Assembly (NCBI RefSeq): GCF_004339015.1
Contig: NZ_SMFQ01000004.1
Location: 867,901 to 931,900, forward strand
Direction of reading: 5' to 3'
DNA from: Cocleimonas flava
Lineage (GTDB): Bacteria > Pseudomonadota > Gammaproteobacteria > Thiotrichales > Thiotrichaceae
DNA length: 64,000 nucleotides
A program made the translations under genes and the position numbers. Positions 15,824-25,019 of this stretch are shown here, in pieces; position 1 is the first letter of the stretch; each line of letters opens with the position of its first letter. The notes beneath the pieces were generated by a model. It did no database searches. It saw only the letters and a program-made list of their open reading frames with translations, and was not told the origin of the DNA.

Positions 15824-17436
15824 TGCAGGATTTATTGCCCTCGTATTTTCCGACGCTTGCATTAGCGCTGTTGTTAACCATCGCTTTTTCATTTCTACCA
15901 GAGCGCTGGGTAAAACCAAAAACACCTAAAATCAATTTCAGAACCGCTTTGCTTCAAGCCTTATTGGTATCGATACTGTTTTTAGCCGTGACCCTCATTG
16001 TGCAACGCCCTATTTTTTCGGCATTGGCGGTTTCCATATTTCTAATCATTCTTAGCGGTGTCAGTAACGCAAAATACAAAGCCTTACGCGAGCCTTTGGT
16101 TTTCTCGGACATCGCTATGTTTTCACAGGCGTTTAAGCACCCTCGTTTGTATTTCCCTTTTCTAGGGCTGTTACCTGTTATTGCAGCTCCCATTATAATC
16201 ATTGCTTTGATCATTACGGTGCTTAGTCTGGAACCTGCCATGGCATTTACCGCACAGCGGATTCTAATCAGTATTTTAGCGATCGCAGCGTTTGTTTTTA
16301 TCGCCCGAAAAATAGCCTTAGGCTTCACACTCACTCAGGAACCAGATCAGGATATCGAGTGTTTAGGCTTACTCAATTCGATTTTTGTCTACGCTATTCA
16401 GGCTCGCACACCAGCGCATCAACAGACGATCCAATCTACCTTAGCAGAGTCTCCTTTTAACTCTGCAATTGAAAATATAGATAAAGTAAATAATGAAAAG
16501 TCACCCCCCCACTTTGAGGGCGTTTTTTCTAATATAACCGTAATTCAGAGCGAATCCTTTTTTGATGCGCGACGACTGCATGACTCGATCAAACCCGATG
16601 TGTTGAAGAACTTCGATAATTGTAATCAACAATCAACCCAGTTCGGAAAACTCAAAGTCCCTGCCTGGGGCGCAAACACCATGCGTACCGAGTTTGCGTT
16701 TTTGAGTGGATTGAAGTATCAAGATTTAGGGCTTTATCGTTATTACCCTTATCAGTATTTACACAAAATGCCTATCAGTTCGATTGCCTCTTATCTCAGC
16801 GCGCAAGGCTATCGATGCGTGTGTATTCATCCCCACCCTGATTCATTTTTCGGCAGAGACAGAATTTTCCCGCAAATGGGATTTGATGAGTTTATCGACA
16901 TTAAAGACTTCGATAGCAACAACACCTTTGGGCCTTATATTTCGGATCAGGCAGTGACTGATAAAATATTGGAAATCACGCATCAACACGAAACAAATAA
17001 GCCTGATCAGCCCTTATTTATATTCGCCATAACCATGGAAAACCATGGACCTCTGCATTTGGAAAAAACCACCGCAGAAGAGCAACACAGTTATTTTGAG
17101 AAAAAACCGTTAACAGCCGCTAACGATTTAACGGTCTATCTTAGGCATCTACAAAACGCAGATAAGATGATCGCAGAGTTAACCCACGCCTATTCCCAAT
17201 CAAAAAAACCACAGGCTTTATGCTTTTACGGAGATCACATCCCGAGTATGCCGAATATCTACCAGCAGCTTGATTATGACGAGGAAGAGTCTGATTATTT
17301 TATTTGGCAGAATGCTCAATCTAAAATATCAGATCCAATGAAAAGCCAAACGGAACAGATGATATCTGCAGATTCGTTGGCTAAAACACTACTTACTGTT
17401 ACGGGTAATCTGTCGTTAAATTCAACGGAAAAGTAG
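15823..17436 (+). CDS. LTA synthase-like membrane sulfatase/phosphoglycerol transferase
   Basis: A 537-residue membrane protein with about five N-terminal transmembrane helices (residues ~1-170) and an extracytoplasmic alkaline-phosphatase-superfamily domain. Active-site features are VIQSESFFD, the nucleophile Thr in GANTMRTEF, ITMENHGPL and FYGDHIPS. LtaS/MdoB-type enzymes move glycerol-phosphate onto envelope glycans. The ATG at 15823 overlaps the SDR stop. Copy 5 of the dispersed element is translated (KSPPHFEGVFS) in the linker directly before the first strand of the catalytic domain. Confidence 0.85.
   Translation: MQDLLPSYFPTLALALLLTIAFSFLPERWVKPKTPKINFRTALLQALLVSILFLAVTLIVQRPIFSALAVSIFLIILSGVSNAKYKALREPLVFSDIAMFSQAFKHPRLYFPFLGLLPVIAAPIIIIALIITVLSLEPAMAFTAQRILISILAIAAFVFIARKIALGFTLTQEPDQDIECLGLLNSIFVYAIQARTPAHQQTIQSTLAESPFNSAIENIDKVNNEKSPPHFEGVFSNITVIQSESFFDARRLHDSIKPDVLKNFDNCNQQSTQFGKLKVPAWGANTMRTEFAFLSGLKYQDLGLYRYYPYQYLHKMPISSIASYLSAQGYRCVCIHPHPDSFFGRDRIFPQMGFDEFIDIKDFDSNNTFGPYISDQAVTDKILEITHQHETNKPDQPLFIFAITMENHGPLHLEKTTAEEQHSYFEKKPLTAANDLTVYLRHLQNADKMIAELTHAYSQSKKPQALCFYGDHIPSMPNIYQQLDYDEEESDYFIWQNAQSKISDPMKSQTEQMISADSLAKTLLTVTGNLSLNSTEK
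16500..16528 (+). repeat. C-rich/T-tract dispersed element, copy 5 (inside sulfatase)
   Basis: GTCACCCCCCCACTTTGAGG, then GCG and six T, in frame in the linker between the membrane part and the catalytic domain, the sort of place that tolerates inserted residues. Reading frame differs from copy 4. Confidence 0.85.
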
Positions 17437-17626
17437 CGCTAAAAACGTTATTGAAGCGCAAAAACCAACTTAAATTGTTCAAACTAAAGACTAATGATCT
17501 GATTTTTCTCTGAATCAGTTATTTGTATCCGCTATGAGTATTACTTAAAATGAACTAAACTATAAAGTTAATCAAAGTAAATAATAACCCCTGAGTTCAC
17601 TCATACTAAAAACACCCAAACTAATT

Positions 17627-18025
17627 ATGAATAAAAACGATATCAAAGAAGCAGGCTTAAAGATCACTCAGCCTCGCGTACAAATTCTGAAAATTCTGGA
17701 AACCTCTAAAGAAAAACACTTCAGTGCGGAAGATTTATATCAATTACTTCGTGAGGAAGATTCCAAGATTGGTTTAGCCACCATCTACCGGGTTCTGACC
17801 CAGTTCGAAACCGCTGGCTTAGTTATTCGCCATAATTTTGAAGGTGGACAAGCTGTTTTTGAACTTGATAAGGGTGAACACCACGATCATATTGTCGACA
17901 TGAAAAACGGTAAAATCATTGAGTTTCATGATGAGATTATCGAACAACGTCAAATAGAAATCGCGAAAGAGCACGGTTATAAGCTACTGGATCATTCATT
18001 GATTTTGTACGCAGAGCCTGAGTAA
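17627..18025 (+). CDS. fur: Ferric uptake regulator Fur
   Basis: A 132-residue Fur repressor: winged-helix DNA-binding part (LKITQPRVQILKIL, IGLATIYRVLTQFETAGLV), then GEHHDHIVD and KIIEFHDEIIEQRQ with the His/Glu residues that bind the regulatory iron. The protein has no Cys at all, so the structural CxxC zinc site of E. coli Fur is absent; VDMKNG stands in its place, as in some other gammaproteobacterial Fur proteins. A Fur-type operator lies in front of the next gene. Confidence 0.93.
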   Translation: MNKNDIKEAGLKITQPRVQILKILETSKEKHFSAEDLYQLLREEDSKIGLATIYRVLTQFETAGLVIRHNFEGGQAVFELDKGEHHDHIVDMKNGKIIEFHDEIIEQRQIEIAKEHGYKLLDHSLILYAEPE

Positions 18026-18096
18026 ACAAGCGTTTACGGCTTATTATTTCTACATTAAAAAAAGTTAATAGGAATAATACTCACTATTAAACAAGT

Positions 18097-18127
18097 GTTA
18101 TTGCAAATCATTCTTATTTGCAATAAC
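18097..18127. promoter_or_regulatory. Fur box (perfect 12-bp palindrome)
   Basis: GTTATTGCAAAT (18097-18108) and ATTTGCAATAAC (18116-18127) are perfect complements around CATTCTT. The centre, GCAAATCATTCTTATTTGC, has the shape of gammaproteobacterial Fur boxes. It lies 43 bp before the ferric-iron binding protein start and 71 bp after fur, so both location and sequence support iron control. Confidence 0.75.
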
Positions 18128-18170
18128 ATCCACTCCATCATTAATTAAACGTTATGTTTTGGAGTACCTC

Positions 18171-19193
18171 ATGAAAAAAATCGTTAGCGTCGTTTCACTT
18201 TTGGCTTGCACCTTGGCAGCGCCAACAATCAGCTATGCGGCTGACGAAGTGAACCTCTATTCTGCGAGAAAAGAAAACCTCATCAAGCCTTTACTGGACA
18301 ACTTCACCAAAGAAACCGGCATAAAAGTTAATCTGGTCACGGCAAAAGCAGGACCTTTATTAAAGCGTCTGGAAACAGAAGGCGCGAATAGCCCTGCTGA
18401 TCTATTCATCACGGTTGATGCAGGTCGCTTGCACAAAGCCAAAGAAGCCGGTGTTTTACAAGCAACAACATCTGTTGCTTTGAATGAAGCAATCCCTGCT
18501 GAGTATCGTGACCCTGAAGGTTTCTGGTATGGCCTGTCATTACGCGCACGCCCTATTTTCTATGTAAAAAGCAAAGTGAAGCCTGAAGAATTATCTACCT
18601 ATGAAGCACTGGCAGATGACAAATGGAAAGACCGCATCTGTATCAGAAGCTCTGAAAACATTTACAATCAGTCACTTGTTGCTTCCATGATTGCCAATAT
18701 CGGCGAAGAGAAAACTCAGGCATGGGCAGACAAGCTTGTGAAAAATCTAGCGCGTAAACCAAAAGGTGGTGACCGTGATCAGATTAAAGCAGCAGCTGCG
18801 GGTGAATGTGATCTTGCTATAGCAAACACCTATTACTACGGAAAAATGTTGCACGGCAAAGACGAAAGCCAACAGAAAGCAGCTAACGCAGTGGCTATTT
18901 ACTGGCCAAACCAGGCTGACCGTGGAGCTCACGTGAATGTCAGTGGTATTGCGATGACTAAAGCCGCTAAAAACAAAGCGAATGCACAGAAGTTGATGGA
19001 ATTCTTAACCACTAAAGATTCTCAGAAATGGTATGCAGAAGTGAATTATGAATATCCGGTACTCACCTCAGCAGACTGGAGTGAAACACTGTCTTCCTGG
19101 GGCAAGTTTAAAGCTGATTCTCTAAATCTTTCTCAGCTAGGCGAAAAGAACGCCGATGCCGTTAAGGTGATGGATAAAGCTGGCTGGAAATAA
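18171..19193 (+). CDS. Periplasmic Fe(III)-binding protein of an ABC transporter (FutA/FbpA-type)
   Basis: A 340-residue extracytoplasmic solute-binding protein. The ATG at 18171 follows GGAG and starts the signal peptide MKKIVSVVSLLACTLAAPTI, cleaved near SYA. Family blocks include EVNLYSARKENLIKPLLD, PADLFITVDAGRLHKAKEAGV, YRDPEGFWYGLSLRARPIFY, NTYYYGKML and NVSGIAMTKAAKN. The Tyr pair in NTYYYG belongs to the ferric-iron site of this family. Permease and ATPase genes are not adjacent. A Fur-box candidate stands in front. Confidence 0.92.
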   Translation: MKKIVSVVSLLACTLAAPTISYAADEVNLYSARKENLIKPLLDNFTKETGIKVNLVTAKAGPLLKRLETEGANSPADLFITVDAGRLHKAKEAGVLQATTSVALNEAIPAEYRDPEGFWYGLSLRARPIFYVKSKVKPEELSTYEALADDKWKDRICIRSSENIYNQSLVASMIANIGEEKTQAWADKLVKNLARKPKGGDRDQIKAAAAGECDLAIANTYYYGKMLHGKDESQQKAANAVAIYWPNQADRGAHVNVSGIAMTKAAKNKANAQKLMEFLTTKDSQKWYAEVNYEYPVLTSADWSETLSSWGKFKADSLNLSQLGEKNADAVKVMDKAGWK

Positions 19194-19198
19194 ATTTC

Positions 19199-19227
19199 AA
19201 AAAACAGCCTGTAAGTGGGGAGGTGGC
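19199..19227 (-). repeat. C-rich/T-tract dispersed element, copy 6 (divergent)
   Basis: On the minus strand: GCCACCTCCCCACTTACAGG, then CTG and six T. The C-run is broken by a T (CACCTCCCC). Its right arm forms one side of the overlapping terminator hairpin at 19218-19252, so the copy may have been recruited into a terminator. Confidence 0.6.
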
Positions 19228-19252
19228 TTTTTAAGTCACCTCCCTTTTTTTT
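19218..19252 (+). terminator. Intrinsic terminator after the iron-binding protein
   Basis: GGGAGGTG (19218-19225) pairs with CACCTCCC (19237-19244) across an 11-base loop and is followed by eight T. Confidence 0.85.
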
Positions 19253-19308
19253 GCGCTGATTTTCTGTATTCAAGTTTAGCTAATCGCTATTTTTTCATTG
19301 AAATGTGA

Positions 19309-21330
19309 TTAGTGATATTCAGCTTTTGTATTATTTTGGTGCGTATTTATCTGTGAACTTATCCTTGTACTGATCCGCGTATCTAAGGCCTTCATAATCC
19401 TTTGTTGTGCTTTTGATGAGCCTGCACTGCTCAAATGATCTTCATCGATATATAACACATCCGAACCATCCAGCACCCAGCCTTGATCTCCCTTCATATA
19501 AATATCAGCGATTTCAATTAATTCACAGTAGTTACAAGCATCGACAATGTCTCTTACCGACTTTCGTCCGTACTGATACAACGCAGAATTTACAAAAGGC
19601 ACATACTGCTTCTCGCCCTCACGTGGTTTCATTCCATAATGAGAGAGAAATTGAGTGGCATTTTTATCCCCATAAAACAGCTCTGGCGGTTGCTCGATTA
19701 AAAACACCTTTGCGCCAATCTCCCCCAGAAATTTAATTAAATCATGCGTGCTTTCTACACTTTCCAGATTTGACCAACTCTGGGTAATAATGACGGTTTC
19801 AGGCTTCCATTTTTTCAGGTATTTTAAGCGTGCCTCATCGTAATCACGTTTTTCTTCTGCCGTGAAAAAGATTGTTCTGTCACCCAAAGTAACGGGAATC
19901 TTAAAAAACGTTGGCGTTCCATCAGCCGCATAAAAATCTATGGTTTTATTCAATTGTTTAGCAATTTGGTCCAGGGTGCTTGCCCACATTAATGCATGCG
20001 AATCTCCCAGTACAACGATTTCAGGTGAGTCCTTACCATAATGCTTTACCACCCCTCCTTCTTTGTAGGCTTGCCAGTTTCTTCCTTTATTGTCAGATAC
20101 CTTAATCCCCTGCATTTTCCTTTTGGTGGTATCCAGAATTTCTTTGCTGGGGCTGCTGTTGTAAAGCTCACCATCCCATTGCGTCTGGCTATACATGGAA
20201 ATATCTTCTGCATAATCTGAATGCGTCAGGGTGTAAGAATAGATAACCCCAAGCACCAGAACAGTCAGCACGACTGGGACTGTTTTCTTATTCTTACGGG
20301 TAGGCTTTTCAATCAGGTGGTAAGAAATAACCGATAAAACCATCATCAACCCGAAAAGTAAATAAATCGAATATTCGGTTTGTGTCTTCAAGCTTAAGTT
20401 CTTTGATAACACCAATATGGGCCAGTGCCACAGATACAATGAATAGGAAATTTTACCGACATACACCACCGCTGGAATTGATAGCACTTTATTCACCAGT
20501 GTATGACTACCGCTGGCAAAAACAATGATTAAACCTGCGCCAATAACGGGAAGAATCAGCAGCGGTGATATGCCATCGTGACCATCGATGAAGAAATACG
20601 ATAGTGCGACAACGCATAAACCAACAAGAGACAAAACCTGCAAGGTGCTACTTTTTTTACGCTGGAAAAACGCTGGGTATTTATACACTGCAATCGCTAA
20701 AAATGCGCCGACACCTAACTCCCACGCTCTTGTCGGTAGCAGATAAAAAGTCGCATCTGGATGATTTTTAGTGCCATAAATAAACAGCAACGCGCTTAAC
20801 ACACAAAGCACCAAAACCAAGGGCGCGAGCCAGTTTCTAAAGTACTTAAGCGCAATAAAAATAAATAGCGGAAAGATCAGATAGAACTGTTCTTCTACTG
20901 ACAAAGACCAGGTATGCAATAACGGTGAATTCTCCGCGGCATAACCCCAGTAATTACCCGCGGTCAGCCATTGGCTAATATTGGCGAAAGATAATAAGGA
21001 GGCAATCCCCTGTTTACCTAGATAATAAATATCTGGCGCATAGAGTAAGAATTGGCTGGCGATGAGTGTAACGAGAACGATTACCACCAAAACCGGAAGA
21101 ATGCGTCTGATGCGACGCAACCAGAAGTCGCTGAAACTGAAAACGCCCTGATCGTAATCTTTTAATAAAATGCTGGTGATTAAAAAGCCTGAAATAACGA
21201 AAAATACATCAACGCCAATATACCCACCCGGAATCCAGTCTAAACCAAAATGAAACAGGATAACGGGAATAACAGCAAAGGCTCTGAGACCATCAATTTC
21301 TGGTCGGTAAGATAGAGAAGTACTAGGCAT
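19309..21330 (-). CDS. OafA-type acyltransferase with C-terminal SGNH domain
   Basis: The N-terminal ~350 residues hold about ten membrane helices with the acyltransferase-3 signature YRPEIDGLRAFAV, the conserved His in VILFHFG, GYIGVDVFFVISGFLI, LLHTWSLSVEEQFYL and SYSLYLWHWPI. The C-terminal periplasmic domain is SGNH-like, with the nucleophile Ser in VVLGDSHALMW and Asp/His in IDEDHLSSAGS. Such proteins acetylate lipopolysaccharide or other surface glycans. The ATG at 21330 starts just before the conserved block; a TTG at 21381 would add 17 residues. Confidence 0.9.
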   Translation of the reverse strand: MPSTSLSYRPEIDGLRAFAVIPVILFHFGLDWIPGGYIGVDVFFVISGFLITSILLKDYDQGVFSFSDFWLRRIRRILPVLVVIVLVTLIASQFLLYAPDIYYLGKQGIASLLSFANISQWLTAGNYWGYAAENSPLLHTWSLSVEEQFYLIFPLFIFIALKYFRNWLAPLVLVLCVLSALLFIYGTKNHPDATFYLLPTRAWELGVGAFLAIAVYKYPAFFQRKKSSTLQVLSLVGLCVVALSYFFIDGHDGISPLLILPVIGAGLIIVFASGSHTLVNKVLSIPAVVYVGKISYSLYLWHWPILVLSKNLSLKTQTEYSIYLLFGLMMVLSVISYHLIEKPTRKNKKTVPVVLTVLVLGVIYSYTLTHSDYAEDISMYSQTQWDGELYNSSPSKEILDTTKRKMQGIKVSDNKGRNWQAYKEGGVVKHYGKDSPEIVVLGDSHALMWASTLDQIAKQLNKTIDFYAADGTPTFFKIPVTLGDRTIFFTAEEKRDYDEARLKYLKKWKPETVIITQSWSNLESVESTHDLIKFLGEIGAKVFLIEQPPELFYGDKNATQFLSHYGMKPREGEKQYVPFVNSALYQYGRKSVRDIVDACNYCELIEIADIYMKGDQGWVLDGSDVLYIDEDHLSSAGSSKAQQRIMKALDTRISTRISSQINTHQNNTKAEYH

Positions 21331-21470
21331 TATTTGAAGTCTTTGCTGTAAACGATGGAGTATATTTTGAGAAAATGTCAAAGAATGTGTACAAAATGTA
21401 AATTTATGTAAAGGAAAACCATTGGTAATTTAAACACAGCCTTTCGTTCAAATGATTACCTCCACCCCCC

Positions 21471-21488
21471 TACTTTCAGGCCTTTTTT
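21471..21488 (+). repeat. C-rich/T-tract dispersed element, copy 7
   Basis: CACCCCCCTACTTTCAGG, then CC and six T. It points away from the acyltransferase gene start and is antisense to both flanking genes, so it cannot terminate either. Confidence 0.8.
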
Positions 21489-21613
21489 ACCCGTTTTCTA
21501 TCTGCCGACTTTACTATTAATCTGGCCTTGAGATATCCACATAAATCAATTTTAGCCTGAGTATTTTATCGAGCAGATTGTTTAACCAGTCATTTTTTAA
21601 AATGCACACTCAT

Positions 21614-21646
21614 AAAAAAAGCCAGATAATTAATCTGGCTTTTTTT
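21614..21646. terminator. Bidirectional terminator downstream of hemJ
   Basis: GCCAGAT and ATCTGGC with a five-base loop, flanked by a run of A on the left and seven T on the right. It works in principle on either strand; hemJ reads towards it. Confidence 0.8.
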
Positions 21647-21725
21647 ATGTCAACGTACGTTCAATGTGTCACGGTTTTAATGACTTAAACGTTAGAACGG
21701 CTTTGACTTTAGAATAGTTTAAACA

Positions 21726-22139
21726 TTAGAAAGGCTTAACTACGACCATAATTAAAATAACAATCGTCAAAATCAACGGTAACTCATTCATCCAGCGATA
21801 AAAGACACCACTGTGATCAAGGTGTCCCTGCTGCATTTCTTTCATGCGCAAGCGACACCAAAAGTGATACGCCATCATCAAACCCACAAACAATAACTTC
21901 ACGTGCAACCAGCCACCCGCAAAACCGTAAGCCAGCCATAGCCACGTTCCCGTGACTAAAGTAATCACCATCATGATTGTCATAAAGCCATACAGCTTGC
22001 GCGCCATAATCTCTAATCGATCAACATCCTGCCCTGCCTCTTTACCTTCGACAAAATGCACAAAGATGCGTGGCAGATAAAATATGCCAGCCATCCATGA
22101 CATCACGAATAAAATATGAAACGCTTTTAACCACAACAT
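21726..22139 (-). CDS. hemJ: Protoporphyrinogen oxidase HemJ
   Basis: A 137-residue protein with four membrane helices, the HemJ (formerly CopD-like/UPF0093) type that oxidises protoporphyrinogen IX in haem synthesis. The opening MLWLKAFHILFVMSWMAGIF then YLPRIFVH carries the conserved His and Arg, and LHVKLLFVGLMMAYH the conserved Lys and His. The ATG at 22139 has AAAGGTAG upstream; a longer frame to 22187 adds a polar N-terminus unlike the family. Confidence 0.88.
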   Translation of the reverse strand: MLWLKAFHILFVMSWMAGIFYLPRIFVHFVEGKEAGQDVDRLEIMARKLYGFMTIMMVITLVTGTWLWLAYGFAGGWLHVKLLFVGLMMAYHFWCRLRMKEMQQGHLDHSGVFYRWMNELPLILTIVILIMVVVKPF

Positions 22140-22316
22140 AGTAAAACTACCTTTAAGATGAGCACTAATAATACACTCTATCCGCAACAGCTGATAATAT
22201 TGGGAGTTATATTATTGACATATATAAAGAAAAAAGATGTAACTCAACCATTGTACATCGACGATTTCTTATGGAATCTACGATGGACTTTCTTGATTCT
22301 TGGTGAGTCTAAGAAA

Positions 22317-22347
22317 GTCACCCCCCTACTTATAGGATGTTTTTTTT
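22317..22347 (+). repeat. C-rich/T-tract dispersed element, copy 8
   Basis: GTCACCCCCCTACTTATAGG, then ATG and eight T. It is in the 5' region of sbcB, 37 bp before its ATG, where no upstream plus-strand gene would need a terminator. Confidence 0.85.
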
Positions 22348-22384
22348 ATGGGAAGAACACCCACGATTTTTGGCGCTTTAAAAT

Positions 22385-23830
22385 ATGACTGAACAAACCA
22401 TCTTCTGGCACGATTATGAAACCTGGGGTGTTGATCCACGACGTGATCGCGCTTCGCAGTTTGCGGGTATCCGCACCAATTTAGATCTGGAAGTTGTCGG
22501 TGAGCCAGTAATGTTTTACTGCAAACCCACGCATGATTTTCTGCCACACCCTGATGCCGTTCGCGTCACCGGTATTGCCCCGCAATTAGCCTTTGAAAAA
22601 GGGTATATCGAAGCCGAATTTTTTGGTCGAATTAACGAAATATTCTCACAACCCGGCACCTGTGGTGCTGGCTACAACAGTATTCGTTTTGATGATGAAG
22701 TCACGCGCTTTGGTTTCTATCGTAACTTTATCGACCCCTATGCACGCGAATGGCAAAACGGCAATAACCGCTGGGATATTTTAGATTTAGTCCGCATGAC
22801 TTATGCACTGCGACCTGAAGGCATCAACTGGCCAGATCGCGAAGGCGAAGAAGGCGTACCCAGTTTTCGTTTAGAACACTTAACCGCCGCCAACGATATC
22901 GAACAAGCTGGTGCGCACGATGCCTTAGTCGACGTGAAAGCCACCATCGATATCGCGCGCCTGATCAAAACCAAACAACCACGTTTGTACGATTACTTTT
23001 TTGATCTACGCATCAAAAACAATGTAGCACCGTTACTCAATACCACGGTCGAAATGGCACAACGTAAAACCATGTTGCACGTAAGCGGCATGTTCCCCGC
23101 CACTCAAGGCTGTCTCTCACCCATCGTGCCGTTGATTGTGCATCCCGTAAATAAAAACGAAATCATCTGTTACGACCTGCGTCACGACCCTAGCGCTATG
23201 TTAGACATGAGCGTTGATCAGATCATCGAAAACCTTTATAAGCCAAGAGCCGAACGCGATGAAAATCATCAGCACATCGCGCTAAAAGGTATTCACATCA
23301 ATAAGTCACCAGCAATTTCACCGACGAATACACTCACGCCCGAACTTGCAGAACGCTGGGAAATAGACTGGGATCAAATCGAAGCACACAAACAACAGTT
23401 GATTGCCGATGACACACTCATCCGACGTTTGGAAGAAATGTACAGCCGCAAACGTGAGCAGAAAGTATCAGACGCCGACTCTGCACTCTACGGTGGTTTT
23501 ATCAGCAATGACGACCGCAAACTGTGTAATATGGTATTAACCTCATCACCCGAAAAGCTCAGCAACTGGACACCCGAATTCAAATCGAGCCGACTGCAAA
23601 CACTCTACCCCAGATACCGCGCCAGAAACTGGCCTGAGACTCTCGATGAAAAAGAGCAAAAGCAATGGCAAGCATTCTGTCAGGCTAAAATAATCGACGG
23701 TGAATATGATTGCACCCTAACCGCCGAACAACTTCAAGCTAGTCTAGAAGAATTAGCCCACGAAGAATTGTCGGAACGCGATCAGGCATCGTTGACCAAA
23801 CTGGTGGAATGGGTGCAGACCTTTGTATGA
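22385..23830 (+). CDS. sbcB: Exodeoxyribonuclease I
   Basis: A 481-residue 3'-5' single-strand DNA exonuclease used in recombination and mismatch repair. The DEDD nuclease motifs are visible: FWHDYETWGVDPRRDRASQF near the start, GYNSIRFDDEVTRFGFYRN, and AGAHDALVDVKATI. The C-terminal SH3-like and helical extension (LYGGFISNDDRKLC) matches E. coli ExoI in order and size. Confidence 0.95.
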   Translation: MTEQTIFWHDYETWGVDPRRDRASQFAGIRTNLDLEVVGEPVMFYCKPTHDFLPHPDAVRVTGIAPQLAFEKGYIEAEFFGRINEIFSQPGTCGAGYNSIRFDDEVTRFGFYRNFIDPYAREWQNGNNRWDILDLVRMTYALRPEGINWPDREGEEGVPSFRLEHLTAANDIEQAGAHDALVDVKATIDIARLIKTKQPRLYDYFFDLRIKNNVAPLLNTTVEMAQRKTMLHVSGMFPATQGCLSPIVPLIVHPVNKNEIICYDLRHDPSAMLDMSVDQIIENLYKPRAERDENHQHIALKGIHINKSPAISPTNTLTPELAERWEIDWDQIEAHKQQLIADDTLIRRLEEMYSRKREQKVSDADSALYGGFISNDDRKLCNMVLTSSPEKLSNWTPEFKSSRLQTLYPRYRARNWPETLDEKEQKQWQAFCQAKIIDGEYDCTLTAEQLQASLEELAHEELSERDQASLTKLVEWVQTFV

Positions 23831-23912
23831 AGGCTATGTATTAAGGCTTAACAGAATTACTGAATACTGAGCCTTTTATTAACTGTCATTTTAAAAATGA
23901 GACGAGATAAAG

Positions 23913-24602
23913 TTAGACTGTCACACCGAATAGTTTACCCACGGCCGCCGTTATTGCCATTGCGAGCGCGCCCCAGAAAGTGACCCTAATGGCACCGACA
24001 GCTATTGAAGCACCACCCACTTTTGCCGCGATGGCACCCAGCATAGCCAGAAACACCAAAGAAAAAATCGCGACTAACAGCACTAATTGATCTCCGGGTT
24101 TAATCCATGCAATCAGCAATGGCAAAGCAGCGCCAATAGTAAAGGTTGCCGCGGAAGAAATGGCTGCTTGAATAGGTCGGGCTTTATTATCTTTAGAAAT
24201 TCCAATTTCATCTCTCGCATGCGCACCCAACGCATCCTTAGCCATCAATTGATCTGCCACTTTTTTTGCTAAAACAGGTTCGATACCCCGCTTTTCATAA
24301 ATCTGTGCGAGCTCGGTTTTCTCTGATTCAAAATTTAGTGCTAAGGATTTCTTTTCGATGGCAAGATCTGCTTTTTCAGTATCTGCCTGTGAACTGACAG
24401 AAACATACTCACCTGCTGCCATCGACATTGCACCGGCAACCAAACCAGCGACACCAGCAAGTAGAATACCATCGTGCGACGAGCTTGCTGACGCTACTCC
24501 AATGATCAAACTGGATGTAGAGACGATACCATCATTTGCACCCAAAACTGCGGCACGCAACCAGCCTATGCGATTCGATCGATGTGTTTCAGCATGAATC
24601 AT
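23913..24602 (-). CDS. VIT1/CCC1-family Fe2+/Mn2+ transporter
   Basis: A 229-residue membrane protein with the VIT1/CCC1 signature GANDGIVSTSSLIIGVASA, AGAMSMAAGEYVSVSSQADTEKAD and a cytoplasmic helical metal-binding segment rich in Glu (about 75-130), then three more membrane helices. Plant and yeast relatives export or store iron and manganese. Most likely it lowers cytoplasmic metal. It reads convergently to sbcB and divergently from the EamA gene. Confidence 0.88.
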   Translation of the reverse strand: MIHAETHRSNRIGWLRAAVLGANDGIVSTSSLIIGVASASSSHDGILLAGVAGLVAGAMSMAAGEYVSVSSQADTEKADLAIEKKSLALNFESEKTELAQIYEKRGIEPVLAKKVADQLMAKDALGAHARDEIGISKDNKARPIQAAISSAATFTIGAALPLLIAWIKPGDQLVLLVAIFSLVFLAMLGAIAAKVGGASIAVGAIRVTFWGALAMAITAAVGKLFGVTV

Positions 24603-25019
24603 GTATTCCTCATTGTTTTGTGCTGTGAGTTCTAGTGCAGATAATGTTTTATAATTGATTTTTTAACGGATCAATCTAAACAATAAATAGAGTATATATT
24701 CATACTAGCACGCATAAAGCTTAGCTGATGAGAAGCAACCCCTTTCCTTGTTTCTCGTCAATTTCCAACTAGATTTTATTGTCGCTACTTGCCAACAAAA
24801 AATAATTTTTTATGCATTTTATTTCTATTACATAGAGGATATTCTTTAATGCTAACTGGCGCTATACTCGAATAGAATAATAAGGTCACCCCCCTACTTA
24901 TAGGGCTTTTTTTCGCCAATTTAGGGATGTAATTTCACTTCAATACTATCTCCACTTCGCTGTAATCGACGTGATAAATAGAATTCAGTGTTTAACTGTT
25001 TTATGAGTAAATTCAAGCC
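24603..25019. other. Divergent intergenic region, VIT1 family / EamA
   Basis: Apart from element copy 9 it contains only AT-rich sequence and one imperfect hairpin, TGATGAGAAGC/GTTTCTCGTCA (24726-24760). No promoter could be assigned with confidence. Confidence 0.4.
24885..24913 (+). repeat. C-rich/T-tract dispersed element, copy 9
   Basis: GTCACCCCCCTACTTATAGG, then GC and seven T, in the divergent promoter region between the VIT1-family gene and the EamA gene. Confidence 0.85.

Larger units (their letters stand above)
21331..21725. other. Intergenic region between acyltransferase and hemJ
   Basis: Contains element copy 7 and a strong two-way terminator. Nothing else coding was seen. Confidence 0.6.

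Noticed and set aside
22158-22388. 76-residue open frame on the plus strand before sbcB
   Set aside because: It overlaps hemJ and the sbcB start, contains element copy 8 and shows no family features.
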